From Sporobacter sp963675425 (GTDB taxonomy: Bacteria > Bacillota > Clostridia > Oscillospirales > Oscillospiraceae): a stretch of 64,000 nucleotides of DNA. The translations under genes and the position numbers were made by a program. The stretch lies in the NCBI GenBank assembly GCA_963675425.1, contig OY776214.1:4278001-4342000 (forward strand), in the 5' to 3' direction. The notes under the pieces are model-generated. The model had not been told where the DNA came from. It made no database searches and saw nothing but the letters and a program-made list of their open reading frames with translations. Below, piece by piece: positions 41,441-50,748 of the stretch. Positions within the stretch are counted from its first letter, which is position 1, and each line of letters opens with the position of its first letter.

Positions 41441-42442
41441 GCCGACGTCACACGCGCCACGGTCGCCGGCAAGATTGAAGAATCAACCGGCTCCGAGCTG
41501 CTGAGTAAGCTGTACGAAAAAGGCATGTCTACAGCCGATATCGTGGCGCAGACCTTAGCCACCGGCGGCGCTTCCAGCCTGGGGAGCTTGGGCAAGGGCC
41601 TTATCGCCGTTGCCAAATCCTTCGGCGATGATTTCCTCCGCGCGTTTATCAAAACCTACGGCGACGACGCTGTGCGGGCCATTGCCACCTATGGAGACGA
41701 TGCCGCCAAGCTGGCCTTGAACAACGCGGACGACGCCACCAAGCTTTTGCTCTCTTCCGGCGATGATCTCAGCAGAACAGCGTTGAGCTATGGGGACGAT
41801 ATTGGCAAGTCTCTCGCCTCCACCGGCGACAAAATGATTGACGACTGGTACGGTCTCGTCGACGACACCGTCGACGGCGCGGCCAGCTCCTGGGACGACG
41901 TGGCAAACGCCTTGGACGATGTGGCCGACGACGCCCTTGCAGCTAAACCCAACACGGGATATAATGGAAGTGCGGGCAATAATTCAAAGAAAACATTTGC
42001 AAACAACCCATTTGATGATGCGGGTAACTTAAAAGCTGATGTTAAATATCAAACAGGTGAGTTCAATTATAACTACGAAACAGACTCTTTAGGACGGATA
42101 GAAGTATTTCAAGCAGATGATTTAAAACTTACCGAACGAACAGACCGATTGACTTATAATCCAAATACACCTGGCAAATTGCCAGGTGATCATGCAGGGC
42201 ATTTAGCGGGAGATAGATTTGGTGGCTCTCCTTATCTTGACAACTTAGTTTCACAATCATCTGATATTAATTTAAGCCAATATAAGAAAATAGAAAACCA
42301 GTGGGCCAAGGCAATCGCAGAAGGAATAAAAGTTCAAACTCAAGTGAATGTTAGATATCAAGGCAATAATTCAAGACCATTTAAGTTCATCATCGACTAT
42401 ATTATTGACGGAGAACTTTTTTCACAAACCTTAATAAATTAG
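41441..42442 (+). CDS. orphan toxin C-terminus, cassette 4 (Endonuclease_NS_2/YeeF-like tip)
   Basis: Promoterless frame. The pre-toxin module is followed by a tip with NPNTPGKLPGDHAGHLAGDRFGG (catalytic DH of the non-specific nuclease fold) and YKKIENQWAKAIAEGIKV, then VNVRYQGNNSRPFKFIIDYII. This matches the DNA/RNA non-specific endonuclease family used as C-terminal toxin of Bacillus YeeF-type LXG proteins. The YezG-like gene downstream confirms the pairing. Confidence 0.8.
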   Translation, partial: ADVTRATVAGKIEESTGSELLSKLYEKGMSTADIVAQTLATGGASSLGSLGKGLIAVAKSFGDDFLRAFIKTYGDDAVRAIATYGDDAAKLALNNADDATKLLLSSGDDLSRTALSYGDDIGKSLASTGDKMIDDWYGLVDDTVDGAASSWDDVANALDDVADDALAAKPNTGYNGSAGNNSKKTFANNPFDDAGNLKADVKYQTGEFNYNYETDSLGRIEVFQADDLKLTERTDRLTYNPNTPGKLPGDHAGHLAGDRFGGSPYLDNLVSQSSDINLSQYKKIENQWAKAIAEGIKVQTQVNVRYQGNNSRPFKFIIDYIIDGELFSQTLIN

Positions 42443-42451
42443 GAGGCACTT

Positions 42452-42919
42452 ATGGATAAAGTATTTGAGGATTATTTTAGTGAGCTACAAGCGGATATGG
42501 TATCAATATGTTTAGAATATGCCTCTAAAAAGGCAGATATGATATACATCTATTGTTCTTGTGAAGCAAATATGATATCAAGCAATTTCTTTTATTGTAT
42601 CAATGGTAATATAGTTAGAAAGCATAAATTGAATGACGCACTCAAACCGAAAGAAAATGGATTTTCATATGATATATCTCCAAATAGACAAAGTGCCACT
42701 TTGAATATCCTTAATGAAGACATTGAGAAAATCACTGAACTTTGTGAAAAATATAATCGGAAGATGCCAACAGAAATGAAACTTGTTTACAATGTAAAGG
42801 AGAATAATTTGATTGCCAACTACAAATATGATTTAATTTATTCAACCGATCCCGAAAAAACTGCAGATAATGTTGCAAATGAGTGGTTTGATGAAATTAT
42901 CTGCGAGAATACTTTTTAA
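42452..42919 (+). CDS. YezG-like immunity protein of cassette 4 (DUF600)
   Basis: 155 residues with AGGAGG before the ATG. DKVFEDYFSELQADMVSICLEY at the N-terminus and the acidic VANEWFDEIICENTF tail are typical of the YezG/DUF600 immunity family, which neutralises YeeF-type nucleases. Directly downstream of the matching nuclease tip. Confidence 0.75.
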   Translation: MDKVFEDYFSELQADMVSICLEYASKKADMIYIYCSCEANMISSNFFYCINGNIVRKHKLNDALKPKENGFSYDISPNRQSATLNILNEDIEKITELCEKYNRKMPTEMKLVYNVKENNLIANYKYDLIYSTDPEKTADNVANEWFDEIICENTF

Positions 42920-43086
42920 GTCATTTCTCAGCAGGCGTTATTATGCCTAGCATTTTCCCCAAATCAACTCTAAAGCTTCTAACACCCCCGCCGTCGGCGG
43001 GGGTGTTGCTTTGTTCCGACGGGGCCGACGTCACACGCGACACGGTCGCCGGCAAGATTGAGGACGCAACCGGCTCCGAGCTGCTG

Positions 43087-44446
43087 GATAAGGTACAATA
43101 AGTTGCGCAAATTAAAAATTGGATAAAAAAGGACAAGTTTGCAGTCTTTTTGGTAGAATCAAGTTACCACACCAAACTCACCGAAAGGAGACTGCAAACA
43201 TGTCCGAGAAAATTGTACAGCTAAACGAGGAAATCATCAAGGGTGAACTAAAGGAACTCGTCCGCAGCAGCGTTGAGGAGACGCTGAACAACCTTCTTGA
43301 ACAAGAAGCCAATGAACTGACAAATGCGGCGAAATATGAGCGCACAGAGGCTCGCCAGGGATACCGGGCCGGACACTATGATCGGAACCTGACAACGACC
43401 TCCGGAGAAGTCACGCTGAAAGTACCCAAGCTCAAGGGCGTACCATTTGAAACGGCCATTATTGAGAGATATCGGCGGCGTGAAAGCTCGGTAGAAGAGG
43501 CCCTGATCGAAATGTACCTGGCCGGCGTTTCTGTCCGGCGCGTGGAGGACATTACGGAAGCGCTTTGGGGTACAAAGGTATCACCATCAACAATCAGCGA
43601 GCTGAATAAGAAGGCGTATGTACATATAGAGGACTGGCGTAATCGTCCGCTACAGGGCGGTAAATACCCATACGTCTATGTAGACGGCATCTATCTACGT
43701 CGCAACTGGGGCGGCGAGTATGAGAACGTCAGTGTCCTTGTTGCAATTGCAGTTAATGAGGACGGCTACCGCGAGGTCCTCGGGGCCGCCGAAGGCATGA
43801 AAGAAGACAAGGCTAGCTGGACGGAATTCTTCAAGTGGCTGAAAAGCCGTGGCTTAGAGGGTGTCAGACTGGTCGTCGGTGACAAATGCATGGGTATGCT
43901 TGAAGCCGTCGGAGAGGTATTCCCAGAAGCTAAATACCAGCGCTGCACGGTTCATTTTTACCGCAATGTTTTTTCGGTTGTTCCACGTTCAAAAGTAAAG
44001 ATCGTTGCTAAAATGCTTAAGGCCATCCACGCCCAGGAGAGCAAATCAGCAGCTAGAGAGAAGGCCCAAATGGTTGTTGCCGCACTGCGAGAAATGAAAC
44101 TTAAGGAAGCTGCAGCCAAGATTGAAAACGGCGTTGAAGAGACGCTGGCCTATGCCGACTTCCCTTTCGAGCACTGGACAAGAATTCGAACCAACAATGT
44201 CATTGAGCGACTAAACCGCGAGATCCGGAGACGCACACGGGTTGTTGGCACCTTTCCGGATGGCAACTCGGCGCTGATGCTCGTCTGTGCAAGGCTTCGC
44301 CATGTCGCCGGAACCCAATGGGGCAACAAAAAATATATGAATATGAAACACCTTGAGAATACCGGCATCACGCCGGATTCAATAGCTGGATGACTAGCGT
44401 TCTACCAAGGCTGCAAACTAATTTGCGCAAAACTCTTGACGGTACC
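43087..44446 (+). mobile_element. IS256-family insertion sequence, 1360 bp
   Basis: An 8-bp target duplication AGCTGCTG is at 43079-43086 and 44447-44454. Imperfect 28-bp terminal inverted repeats share TTGCGCAAATTA at their inner side. It holds one intact transposase gene. It lies inside the pre-toxin module of cassette 5, at GSELL/SKLYE. Confidence 0.88.
43200..44393 (+). CDS. IS256-family (mutator type) transposase
   Basis: 397 residues from ATG 43200 with AGGAG upstream. DDE residues sit in YVDGIYLRR, LVVGDKCMGM and VIERLNREIRRRTRVVGTFPD; the conserved C/H region KYQRCTVHFYRNV is present. Full family length, no visible damage, so probably functional. Confidence 0.93.
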   Translation: MSEKIVQLNEEIIKGELKELVRSSVEETLNNLLEQEANELTNAAKYERTEARQGYRAGHYDRNLTTTSGEVTLKVPKLKGVPFETAIIERYRRRESSVEEALIEMYLAGVSVRRVEDITEALWGTKVSPSTISELNKKAYVHIEDWRNRPLQGGKYPYVYVDGIYLRRNWGGEYENVSVLVAIAVNEDGYREVLGAAEGMKEDKASWTEFFKWLKSRGLEGVRLVVGDKCMGMLEAVGEVFPEAKYQRCTVHFYRNVFSVVPRSKVKIVAKMLKAIHAQESKSAAREKAQMVVAALREMKLKEAAAKIENGVEETLAYADFPFEHWTRIRTNNVIERLNREIRRRTRVVGTFPDGNSALMLVCARLRHVAGTQWGNKKYMNMKHLENTGITPDSIAG

Positions 44447-45298
44447 AGCTGCTGAGTAAGCTGTACGAAAAAGGCATGTCTACAGCCGATATCGTGGCGC
44501 AGACCTTAGCCACCGGCGGCGCTTCCAGCCTGGGGAGCTTGGGCAAGGGACTTATCACCGTTGCCAAATCCTTCGGCGACGATTTCCTCCGCACGTTTAT
44601 CAAAACCTACGGCGACGACGCCGTGCGGGCCATTGCCGCCTATGGAGACGATGCCGCCAAGCTGGCCTTGAACAGCGCGGACGACGCCACCAAGCTTTTG
44701 CTCTCTTCCGGCGACGATCTCAGCAAGGCAGCGTTGAGCTATGGGGACGATATCGGCAAGCCTCTCGCCTCCACCGGCGACAAAATGATTGACGACTGGT
44801 ACGGTCTCGTCGACGACACCGTCGACGGCGCGGCCAGCTCCTGGGACGACGTGGCCAACTCATTGGACGATGTGGCCGACGACGCCCTTGCAGCTAAACC
44901 CAACACAGGATATAATGGAATAGATTTACCCGGGACAGATATTGATTATTCAAAGTTTAATTTTAACAAGTACCTGCGTGATCAAATCGGCGCTCCCCCT
45001 TCCAGTATGATTGACCCGCATGCGCATCACATCCTGTTTAAGGAAGGCAACGGCATGGCGCAAAAAGCGCTCGTCCAGGAAGGACAAGCTTTACTTAGAA
45101 ATTATGGTATAGATCCGATTTTCGGCTTCGAAAATCTTACATGGGCACCCAACAGAATAGTCGGTCAGCATGACATTAAGGCATTAACAAATGTTGTGGA
45201 CAAACTAAAGGAAGTGGAAAGTGCTTTAGGGGATTATGATGATATCGTCGAAATGCTAAAAAAACTCGGTAATGAAGCAGCTTGGAGGCTAAACAAAA

Positions 45299-45799
45299 AT
45301 GGATGAAAAGAAATATGTAAAGCAAATACGTTCGGCTATTAAAAACGGAGATTTGAAAGCAACCTCAGAGCTCTTGTCATCTGGAAGTAACCTTTTTCAT
45401 TATATTACTCCTTTTGGGACATGGTTACACACTGCTTCATCATACGGAAAACTCGATATTGTTCAGTACTTATTAGTTCAAGGAATGGATATAAACAAGC
45501 AAGCTGGCGTTTATAACAGTGCCGCGATTCAAGAAGCAGCGTCCGAAGGTCATTATAACGTAGTAAAATTTCTTTTATCGCAAGGCGCCGAGTTAGATAT
45601 AAGTGAGCCGAAGAAAAACCCCCTTTTTGGTGCAATACTAAGCGGCAACAAAGATATCGTAAAGCTCCTTTTAGACAGTGGTATTGACGCCTCGGTACGA
45701 TATACGGGCGACTATATGCAAAACATGGACGCATATGATTTTGCTATCGAGCGAGGCCAAACAGAAATAGCCGAAATGCTCCTGCCGTATAGAAAATAA
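45299..45799 (+). CDS. ankyrin-repeat immunity protein of cassette 5
   Basis: 166 residues, identical to the protein at 40877-41377, and the surrounding non-coding DNA also matches. Indicates a recent tandem duplication or gene conversion of the whole AHH/ankyrin cassette. Confidence 0.75.
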   Translation: MDEKKYVKQIRSAIKNGDLKATSELLSSGSNLFHYITPFGTWLHTASSYGKLDIVQYLLVQGMDINKQAGVYNSAAIQEAASEGHYNVVKFLLSQGAELDISEPKKNPLFGAILSGNKDIVKLLLDSGIDASVRYTGDYMQNMDAYDFAIERGQTEIAEMLLPYRK

Positions 45800-45861
45800 G
45801 TATCATGAAACTCACACCCCCGCCGTCGGCGGGGGTGTTGCTTTGTTCGCACACCGAACAG

Positions 45862-46778
45862 GGCCGACGTCACACGCGCCACGGTCGCCGGCAAGATTGA
45901 AGAATCAACCGGCTCCGAGCTGCTGAGTAAGCTGTACGAAAAAGGCATGTCAACAGCCGATATCGTGGCGCAGACCTTAGCCACCGGCGGCGCTTCCAGC
46001 CTGGGGAGCTTGGGCACGGGACTTATCGCCGTTGCCAAATATTTCGGCGACGATTTCCTCCGCACGTTTATTAAAACTTACGGCGACGACGCCGTGCGGG
46101 CCATTGCCGCCTATGGAGACGATGCCGCCAAGCTGGCCTTGAGCAACGCGGACGACGCCACCAGGCTGTTGCTCTCTTCCGGTGATGATCTCAGCAAGAC
46201 AGCGTTGAGCTATGGGGACGATATTGGCAAGCCTCTCGCCTCCACCGGCGACAATATGATTGACGACTGGTACGGTCTCGTCGACGACACCGTCGACGGC
46301 GCGGCCAGCTCCTGGGATGACGTGGCCAACTCATTGGACGACGTGGCCGACGACGCCCTTGCAGCTAAACCCAACACGGGATATAATGGAATAGATTTAC
46401 CCGGGGCAGATGATTGATTATTCAAAGTTTAATTTTAACAAGTACCTGCGTGATCAAATTGGAGCTCCCCCTTCCAGTATGATTGACCCGCATGCGCATC
46501 ACATCCTGTTTAAAGAAGGCAACGGCATTGCGCAAAAAGCGCTTGTCCAGGAAGGACAAGCTTTACTTAGAAATTACGGTATAGATCCAATTTTCGGCCT
46601 CGAAAATCTTACATGGGCACCCAACAGAATAGTCGGTCAGCATGATATCAAGGCATTAACAAATGTTGTGGATACTCTTAAGTTAGTTGAAGAATTAGGC
46701 GGAACACAAGAATACTTAAAGAAAAAACTCATTAATGCACTTAGGGAGCTTGGTGAACAAGCAGCCACTAGGAGGTAA
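45862..46778 (+). pseudogene. orphan toxin C-terminus, cassette 6 (AHH tip), frameshifted
   Basis: The pre-toxin module is followed by IDLPGADD and a stop at 46417. In cassettes 3 and 5 the sequence is GACAGATATTGATTATTC; here it is GGCAGATGATTGATTATTC, one base longer. The AHH tip (DPHAHHILFKEGNGIAQKA) continues in the other frame at 46410-46778, where an ATG overlaps the stop. Its last 40 residues (TLKLVEELGGTQEYLKKK) differ from cassettes 3 and 5. Confidence 0.75.
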
Positions 46779-46783
46779 CCTTA

Positions 46784-47284
46784 ATGGATAATAAACAAAT
46801 TATTCGGGACATTTTTGACGCTATTGAAGAAAAGGATTTAAGTCGTGTAGTAACCTTATTTGATGCCTACCCTGATTATTTAAAAGTAATAACACCATTT
46901 GGCACATGGTTGCATGTTGCTTCATCAGAAGGCGCACTTAAGATTGTAAAACTACTTGTTCGTTTAGGAGTTGATGTAAACGCAATCGGCGGCACATTCA
47001 ACGCTTGTGCAATAAATCGCGCGGCAAGTCGTGGACACTATGATATTGTCAAATATCTATTATCATGTGGTGCAATAATGGACATGACCGAACCAGATAG
47101 AAATCCTTTATTCGCTGCAATATATGGCGGACATAAAGATATCGTAAAGCTCCTTTTAGACAGTGGCATCGACGCCTCTGTACGATATACGGGCGACTAT
47201 ATGCAAAACATGGACGCCTATGACTTTGCTGTCGAGCGAGGCCAAACAGAAATAGCCGAAATGCTCCTGCCGTATAGAAAATAA
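46784..47284 (+). CDS. ankyrin-repeat immunity protein of cassette 6
   Basis: 166 residues, AGGAGG upstream. Four ankyrin repeats as in the 40877 protein, but diverged over the first 110 residues (IFDAIEEKDLSRVVTLFDAY; VNAIGGTFNACAINRAASRGHYDIVKYLL) and almost identical over the last 50 (DIVKLLLDSGIDASVRYTGDYM). This mosaic pattern suggests recombination at the shared 3' end. Confidence 0.72.
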   Translation: MDNKQIIRDIFDAIEEKDLSRVVTLFDAYPDYLKVITPFGTWLHVASSEGALKIVKLLVRLGVDVNAIGGTFNACAINRAASRGHYDIVKYLLSCGAIMDMTEPDRNPLFAAIYGGHKDIVKLLLDSGIDASVRYTGDYMQNMDAYDFAVERGQTEIAEMLLPYRK

Positions 47285-47338
47285 GTATCATGAAACTCAC
47301 ACCCCCGCTTCGGCGGGGGTGTTGCTTTGTCTGCACAC

Positions 47339-47590
47339 CGACGGGGTCGACATCACACGCGGTACGGTCGCCGGCCAGATTGAGGACGCAACCGGCTCCG
47401 AGTTGCTGACCAAGCTGTACGAAAAAGGCATGTCAACAGCCGATATCGTGGCGCAGAACTTAGCCACCGGCGGCGCTTCCAGCTTTGGGAGCTTGGGCAA
47501 GGGCCTTATCGCCGTCGCCCAAGCCCTCGGCGACGATTTTGTCCGCGCATTTATCAAAACCTACGGCGAGGACGCTGTGCGGGCACTTCT
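47339..47590 (+). pseudogene. pre-toxin remnant, cassette 7
   Basis: Homology runs from TDGVDITRGTVAGQIEDATG to KTYGEDAVRA and then stops; following codons to 47780 are unrelated and overlap an opposing gene. Tip and immunity gene are missing. This copy is more diverged from the others (AQNLATGG, VAQALGDDFVRAF). Confidence 0.7.
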
Positions 47591-47659
47591 GATGCGGGAT
47601 ATTAAAACGATTGCTTCGAGAAATATCAAGCCGCCGTTTTATATCTTGGGCCATCCGGC

Positions 47660-48538
47660 TCAGGCTCTCTTGCTCAGGTATAGGGTACTGCCGGAAAAGA
47701 GCAGCAGCGTTAACAATAAGTATAAAGGAAACCATAGCTGTGTGTTGATGACAACAATTTTTAACGACAAAAAGGAATAAAAAACAATAGTAATAAATAC
47801 CGTGAGTAAAAGCGTAGCAAGGGCCCCGCGAGATATATCCGAAAACTGTTTTTCGTCATACCAGTCAATGGGTTTTTCTTTTCGCTTGGTAAAAAACCAG
47901 TAAGCGGCGGCCAATCCATAGGGGATAAGGAAAATGATGCAAATCATGAAAAATAAACCGTTCAGATATGACTGCGATACGCCCGACCAAGTCAACAGAA
48001 ATAAGCAAACAAATCCCAGGACTGCCGATATAATGCCGATCTGGTTAACCGTGAGGAAAAGCGCTTCATCTTTTTTGGCAATTATTGTGCCTGTGTTTTT
48101 TGCAAGTGCCGCGTTGGATGCAGCACACTGAATCAGCAAAAGCACAGTAAACAGGATGTGAACGGCATGCCCCGCAAATACAATCTGCCACTCGCCGGAA
48201 GTATCAAAGCCAACCTTGTATTCATGGCCTATATCGCTCAACATCATTACGTCCGCAGCTAATAGAAACAGCGACAAAAAACCCACGACAAATGCGATTG
48301 CTCTCACTAAATTGTCTTCTTTGAAATGATGGAACTGTGCGACAAGCGTGAATAATCCAACTATATGAGCAAGCCCGATAATAATCAGAAAAGCAGCAAC
48401 CGTCGCTCCCATCCGCTCCTGAATGGCAGCACCAGACTCAATTGCGCTTTTAATGTCCGAAAGCATAAAAATATTACCTGCCAAAAGGCCGAGCGACGCT
48501 AAGCTCATTATTATTGAAATACGATTTATCATTTTCAT
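47660..48538 (-). CDS. multi-pass membrane protein of unknown function
   Basis: About 292 residues from the ATG at 48538 with GGAGGAATAGT upstream. Seven or so hydrophobic segments, N-terminal MKMINRISIIMSLASLGLLAG, and a short cytoplasmic loop TKRKEKPIDWYDEKQF near residue 225. Located directly after an XRE regulator on the same strand, an arrangement common for small regulated membrane proteins in Firmicutes. No family confidently recognised. Confidence 0.7.
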   Translation of the reverse strand: MKMINRISIIMSLASLGLLAGNIFMLSDIKSAIESGAAIQERMGATVAAFLIIIGLAHIVGLFTLVAQFHHFKEDNLVRAIAFVVGFLSLFLLAADVMMLSDIGHEYKVGFDTSGEWQIVFAGHAVHILFTVLLLIQCAASNAALAKNTGTIIAKKDEALFLTVNQIGIISAVLGFVCLFLLTWSGVSQSYLNGLFFMICIIFLIPYGLAAAYWFFTKRKEKPIDWYDEKQFSDISRGALATLLLTVFITIVFYSFLSLKIVVINTQLWFPLYLLLTLLLFSGSTLYLSKRA

Positions 48539-48542
48539 ACTA

Positions 48543-48764
48543 CTATTCCTCCGAGTTTTCATCTTTTACGATGAAAAAGATTTCTTCCACGGTTTTCCCA
48601 AAAAAACTGGCAATTTTAAGTGCCAGCAGTGTAGAAGGCATAAACTTGCTTGTCTCGATCGAATGTATGGTGAGCCTAGTTACGCCTACTTCATTGGCAA
48701 GCTCTTGTTGGGTCATTTCGCCCCGCTCAAACCGGTATTTTCTAACGTTGTTTCCCAATTTCAT
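48543..48764 (-). CDS. small XRE-family regulator (YozG-like)
   Basis: 73 residues: a single helix-turn-helix (MTQQELANEVGVTRLTIHSIETSKFMPSTLLALKIASFF) with a short acidic tail. Its stop is 4 bp before the membrane-protein ATG, so the two genes are co-expressed. It is divergent from the ABC transporter genes, whose promoter region carries TATAGT/ACTATA repeats that may be its operators. Confidence 0.85.
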   Translation of the reverse strand: MKLGNNVRKYRFERGEMTQQELANEVGVTRLTIHSIETSKFMPSTLLALKIASFFGKTVEEIFFIVKDENSEE

Positions 48765-49083
48765 ATCGACTATCCCCCTAATACCGTCATTGCCTTTTTT
48801 GGAAATGACCGTATTTTTTTATTTAAGTGACGTAAAGGAAACGGCATCTCCCGTGACAACCCCCCCGATAATGCATATTACACTATACTCAGAATATAGG
48901 ATACTATACCCTCATGTCAAGAAATAATTCCGAATTTGCAGCTTGACACCAAGTATAGTATTATATATACTGTGTATAGTTTTATATACTTTCGGTTGAG
49001 ACGCCGAGGACGGATGCGCTCTTCAGTTGGCGTTGGAACGCATTATTTCTCAGAAAATCTTATGTGTTTAAGGAGTATAATTT
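48765..49083. promoter_or_regulatory. divergent promoter region of the ABC module
   Basis: A consensus promoter reads TTGACA at 48943-48948, 17 bp, TATACT at 48966-48971, directed at the ABC genes. Overlapping the -10 region is a dense set of AGTATAGTA, TATATACTG and GTATAGTTTTATATAC repeats, and further copies (ACTATACTCAGAATATAGGATACTATAC) lie at 48882-48909 toward the XRE gene. These are likely operators. The mRNA leader between 48980 and 49070 is unremarkable. Confidence 0.6.
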
Positions 49084-49986
49084 ATGAGTAATGCCATCGA
49101 ACTGAATAATATCAGCAAAAAATATAGAACATCTTTCGCGCTAAATAACTTGAACATGTCGGTACCGCAGGGTGTTGTATATGGTTTGCTCGGCAGGAAC
49201 GGGGCCGGCAAAACAACAACGCTCCGGATAATTATGGGGCTGGTCAAGCCCAACGCCGGGAGTGTACATGTTTTTGGAAAAGACGCGGCGAAAGACAGAG
49301 TATCTGCGTTAAGAAATATCGGCGCAATCATTGAAAGCCCCGGCTTGTACCGTAATCTTAACGCCAGGCGGAACCTTGAAATCACCGCCGATCTTTACAG
49401 TGCCGACAAAAAACGTATTGATGAAGTGGTGGCTATGGTGGGCCTTTCGGGTGTCGGCTATAAGAAAGTGAAGGGTTTTTCCACCGGCATGAAGCAGAGG
49501 CTGGGTATTGCCAACGCACTTATCCATTCACCGCAAATACTGATACTTGACGAGCCGACCAACGGGCTTGATCCGGAAGGTGTTAATCAGCTGAGGGGCC
49601 TGATCAAGACGCTTTCAGCTCAGCTAAACATTACTGTAATAATGTCCAGCCACATACTCTCTGAGGTGCAGCAGTTGGCTGACTACGTCGGAATTATAGA
49701 TAAAGGCAATCTGGTTGAGCAGTTATCTATGAATGAGCTTAATATCACAGGGCAAAATCATTTGCTCCTGGAAGTCGATAAGCCCGATGAAGTAGCCAAG
49801 ATTTTATGTGAAAGGAAAATAAATTATACGGTTTTGGGCAATGAGCTCAAAGTATTCTGTAAAAAAGAAGAAAACGAAAAGATAAACGCCCTGATGTCTT
49901 CAAAAGAAATAAGGATATCAAACATGAGTTCGGTTAAAAACAGCCTGGAAGACCGGTTTATGTCGATAATAGACCGGAATCAGTAG
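49084..49986 (+). CDS. ABC transporter ATPase, bacitracin/lantibiotic-immunity type (BcrA/YhcH-like)
   Basis: 300 residues. Walker A GRNGAGKTT, signature FSTGMKQRLGIANALI, Walker B ILILDEPTNGLDP, switch MSSHILSEVQ. The C-terminal 80 residues (HLLLEVDKPDEVAKILCERKI) are of the type found in drug and peptide exporters. Partner permease follows after 16 bp. In the context of a toxin array it could protect against a peptide. Confidence 0.88.
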   Translation: MSNAIELNNISKKYRTSFALNNLNMSVPQGVVYGLLGRNGAGKTTTLRIIMGLVKPNAGSVHVFGKDAAKDRVSALRNIGAIIESPGLYRNLNARRNLEITADLYSADKKRIDEVVAMVGLSGVGYKKVKGFSTGMKQRLGIANALIHSPQILILDEPTNGLDPEGVNQLRGLIKTLSAQLNITVIMSSHILSEVQQLADYVGIIDKGNLVEQLSMNELNITGQNHLLLEVDKPDEVAKILCERKINYTVLGNELKVFCKKEENEKINALMSSKEIRISNMSSVKNSLEDRFMSIIDRNQ

Positions 49987-50002
49987 CCTTATAGGAGGTA
50001 TT

Positions 50003-50731
50003 GTGATGCTCAGATTAGTAAAAAATGAATTCAAAAAATACAGCAATTCATACATAAATACCATCGCTTTTGCCGCGATGCTATTCCCCGTGTTGTTTAC
50101 TTCTCTCATATATTATTTCAGTGACAGTTTCGCATTCACATGGTATGCATACATCAACAGCCTGCATTTGTTCTATGGTATATTTCTCGGTGCGTTAATT
50201 CCGTCTTTTATCGCGATTTTCTCGATCTATTATGAATTTAAAGAGGGCACGATAAAAAATCTTCTTACCTCTCCTCATAGCCGAACGCAGATTATCGTTT
50301 CAAAAACGCTTTACATTTCAATATTCGTCGTTGCTTTGTATATTGCGGCGGCCGTCCTTGTTATTCTTTCCGGCATGCTTATCGGTCTGGAAACTTCTTT
50401 TTTGGACGTTGTAAACGGTCTTAAAAAAATTATTGTACCTGGTATGGCAACCGTGATTCTTGTTCCCATGATGATCTACTTCACACTTGTTTTTAGAAGT
50501 TTCGTTGTCCCTGTTGTGATAACTTTTTTAGGAACGGTTGTCGGCATCCCGATAATTAACCTGGGGAAATCCTATTTTTATCCATGGATGCTGCCCTCAA
50601 ACTTTTTTTTCAGAGTGAGTAATCCGAAAGCCGGGAGTTATTTAATGCCTGTTGTTATCTTCGTGCTGTTTGTTGGATTATTCTTTATTCTTTCAACCAT
50701 CAAATTCAGAAAAATGGATTTTGATGATTGA
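50003..50731 (+). CDS. ABC-2 type permease (BcrB-like)
   Basis: 242 residues with AGGAGG upstream. Six membrane segments, N-terminal MLRLVKNEFKKYSNSYINTIAF typical of bacitracin-type permeases, and IYYEFKEGTIKNLLTSPHSRTQIIVSKTLY, a conserved cytoplasmic loop. Forms the exporter with the upstream ATPase. Confidence 0.87.
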   Translation: MMLRLVKNEFKKYSNSYINTIAFAAMLFPVLFTSLIYYFSDSFAFTWYAYINSLHLFYGIFLGALIPSFIAIFSIYYEFKEGTIKNLLTSPHSRTQIIVSKTLYISIFVVALYIAAAVLVILSGMLIGLETSFLDVVNGLKKIIVPGMATVILVPMMIYFTLVFRSFVVPVVITFLGTVVGIPIINLGKSYFYPWMLPSNFFFRVSNPKAGSYLMPVVIFVLFVGLFFILSTIKFRKMDFDD

Positions 50732-50748
50732 GTAATGCAAATAAATTG

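Larger units (their letters stand above)
43009..45306 (+). pseudogene. orphan toxin C-terminus, cassette 5 (AHH nuclease tip), split by IS256
   Basis: The frame begins at SDGADVTRDTVAGKIEDATGSELL (43019-43086), is interrupted by an IS256-family element, and resumes at 44455 with SKLYEKGMSTADIV; removing the IS and one target repeat restores the frame. The tip is identical to that of cassette 3. The frame after the IS could only be read from internal ATG 44476, with no ribosome site. Confidence 0.75.

Noticed and set aside
47591..47780. Continuation of the cassette 7 frame as a new toxin tip
   Set aside because: It overlaps the end of the opposing membrane-protein gene and has no immunity gene after it; it is chance read-through after the break in homology.
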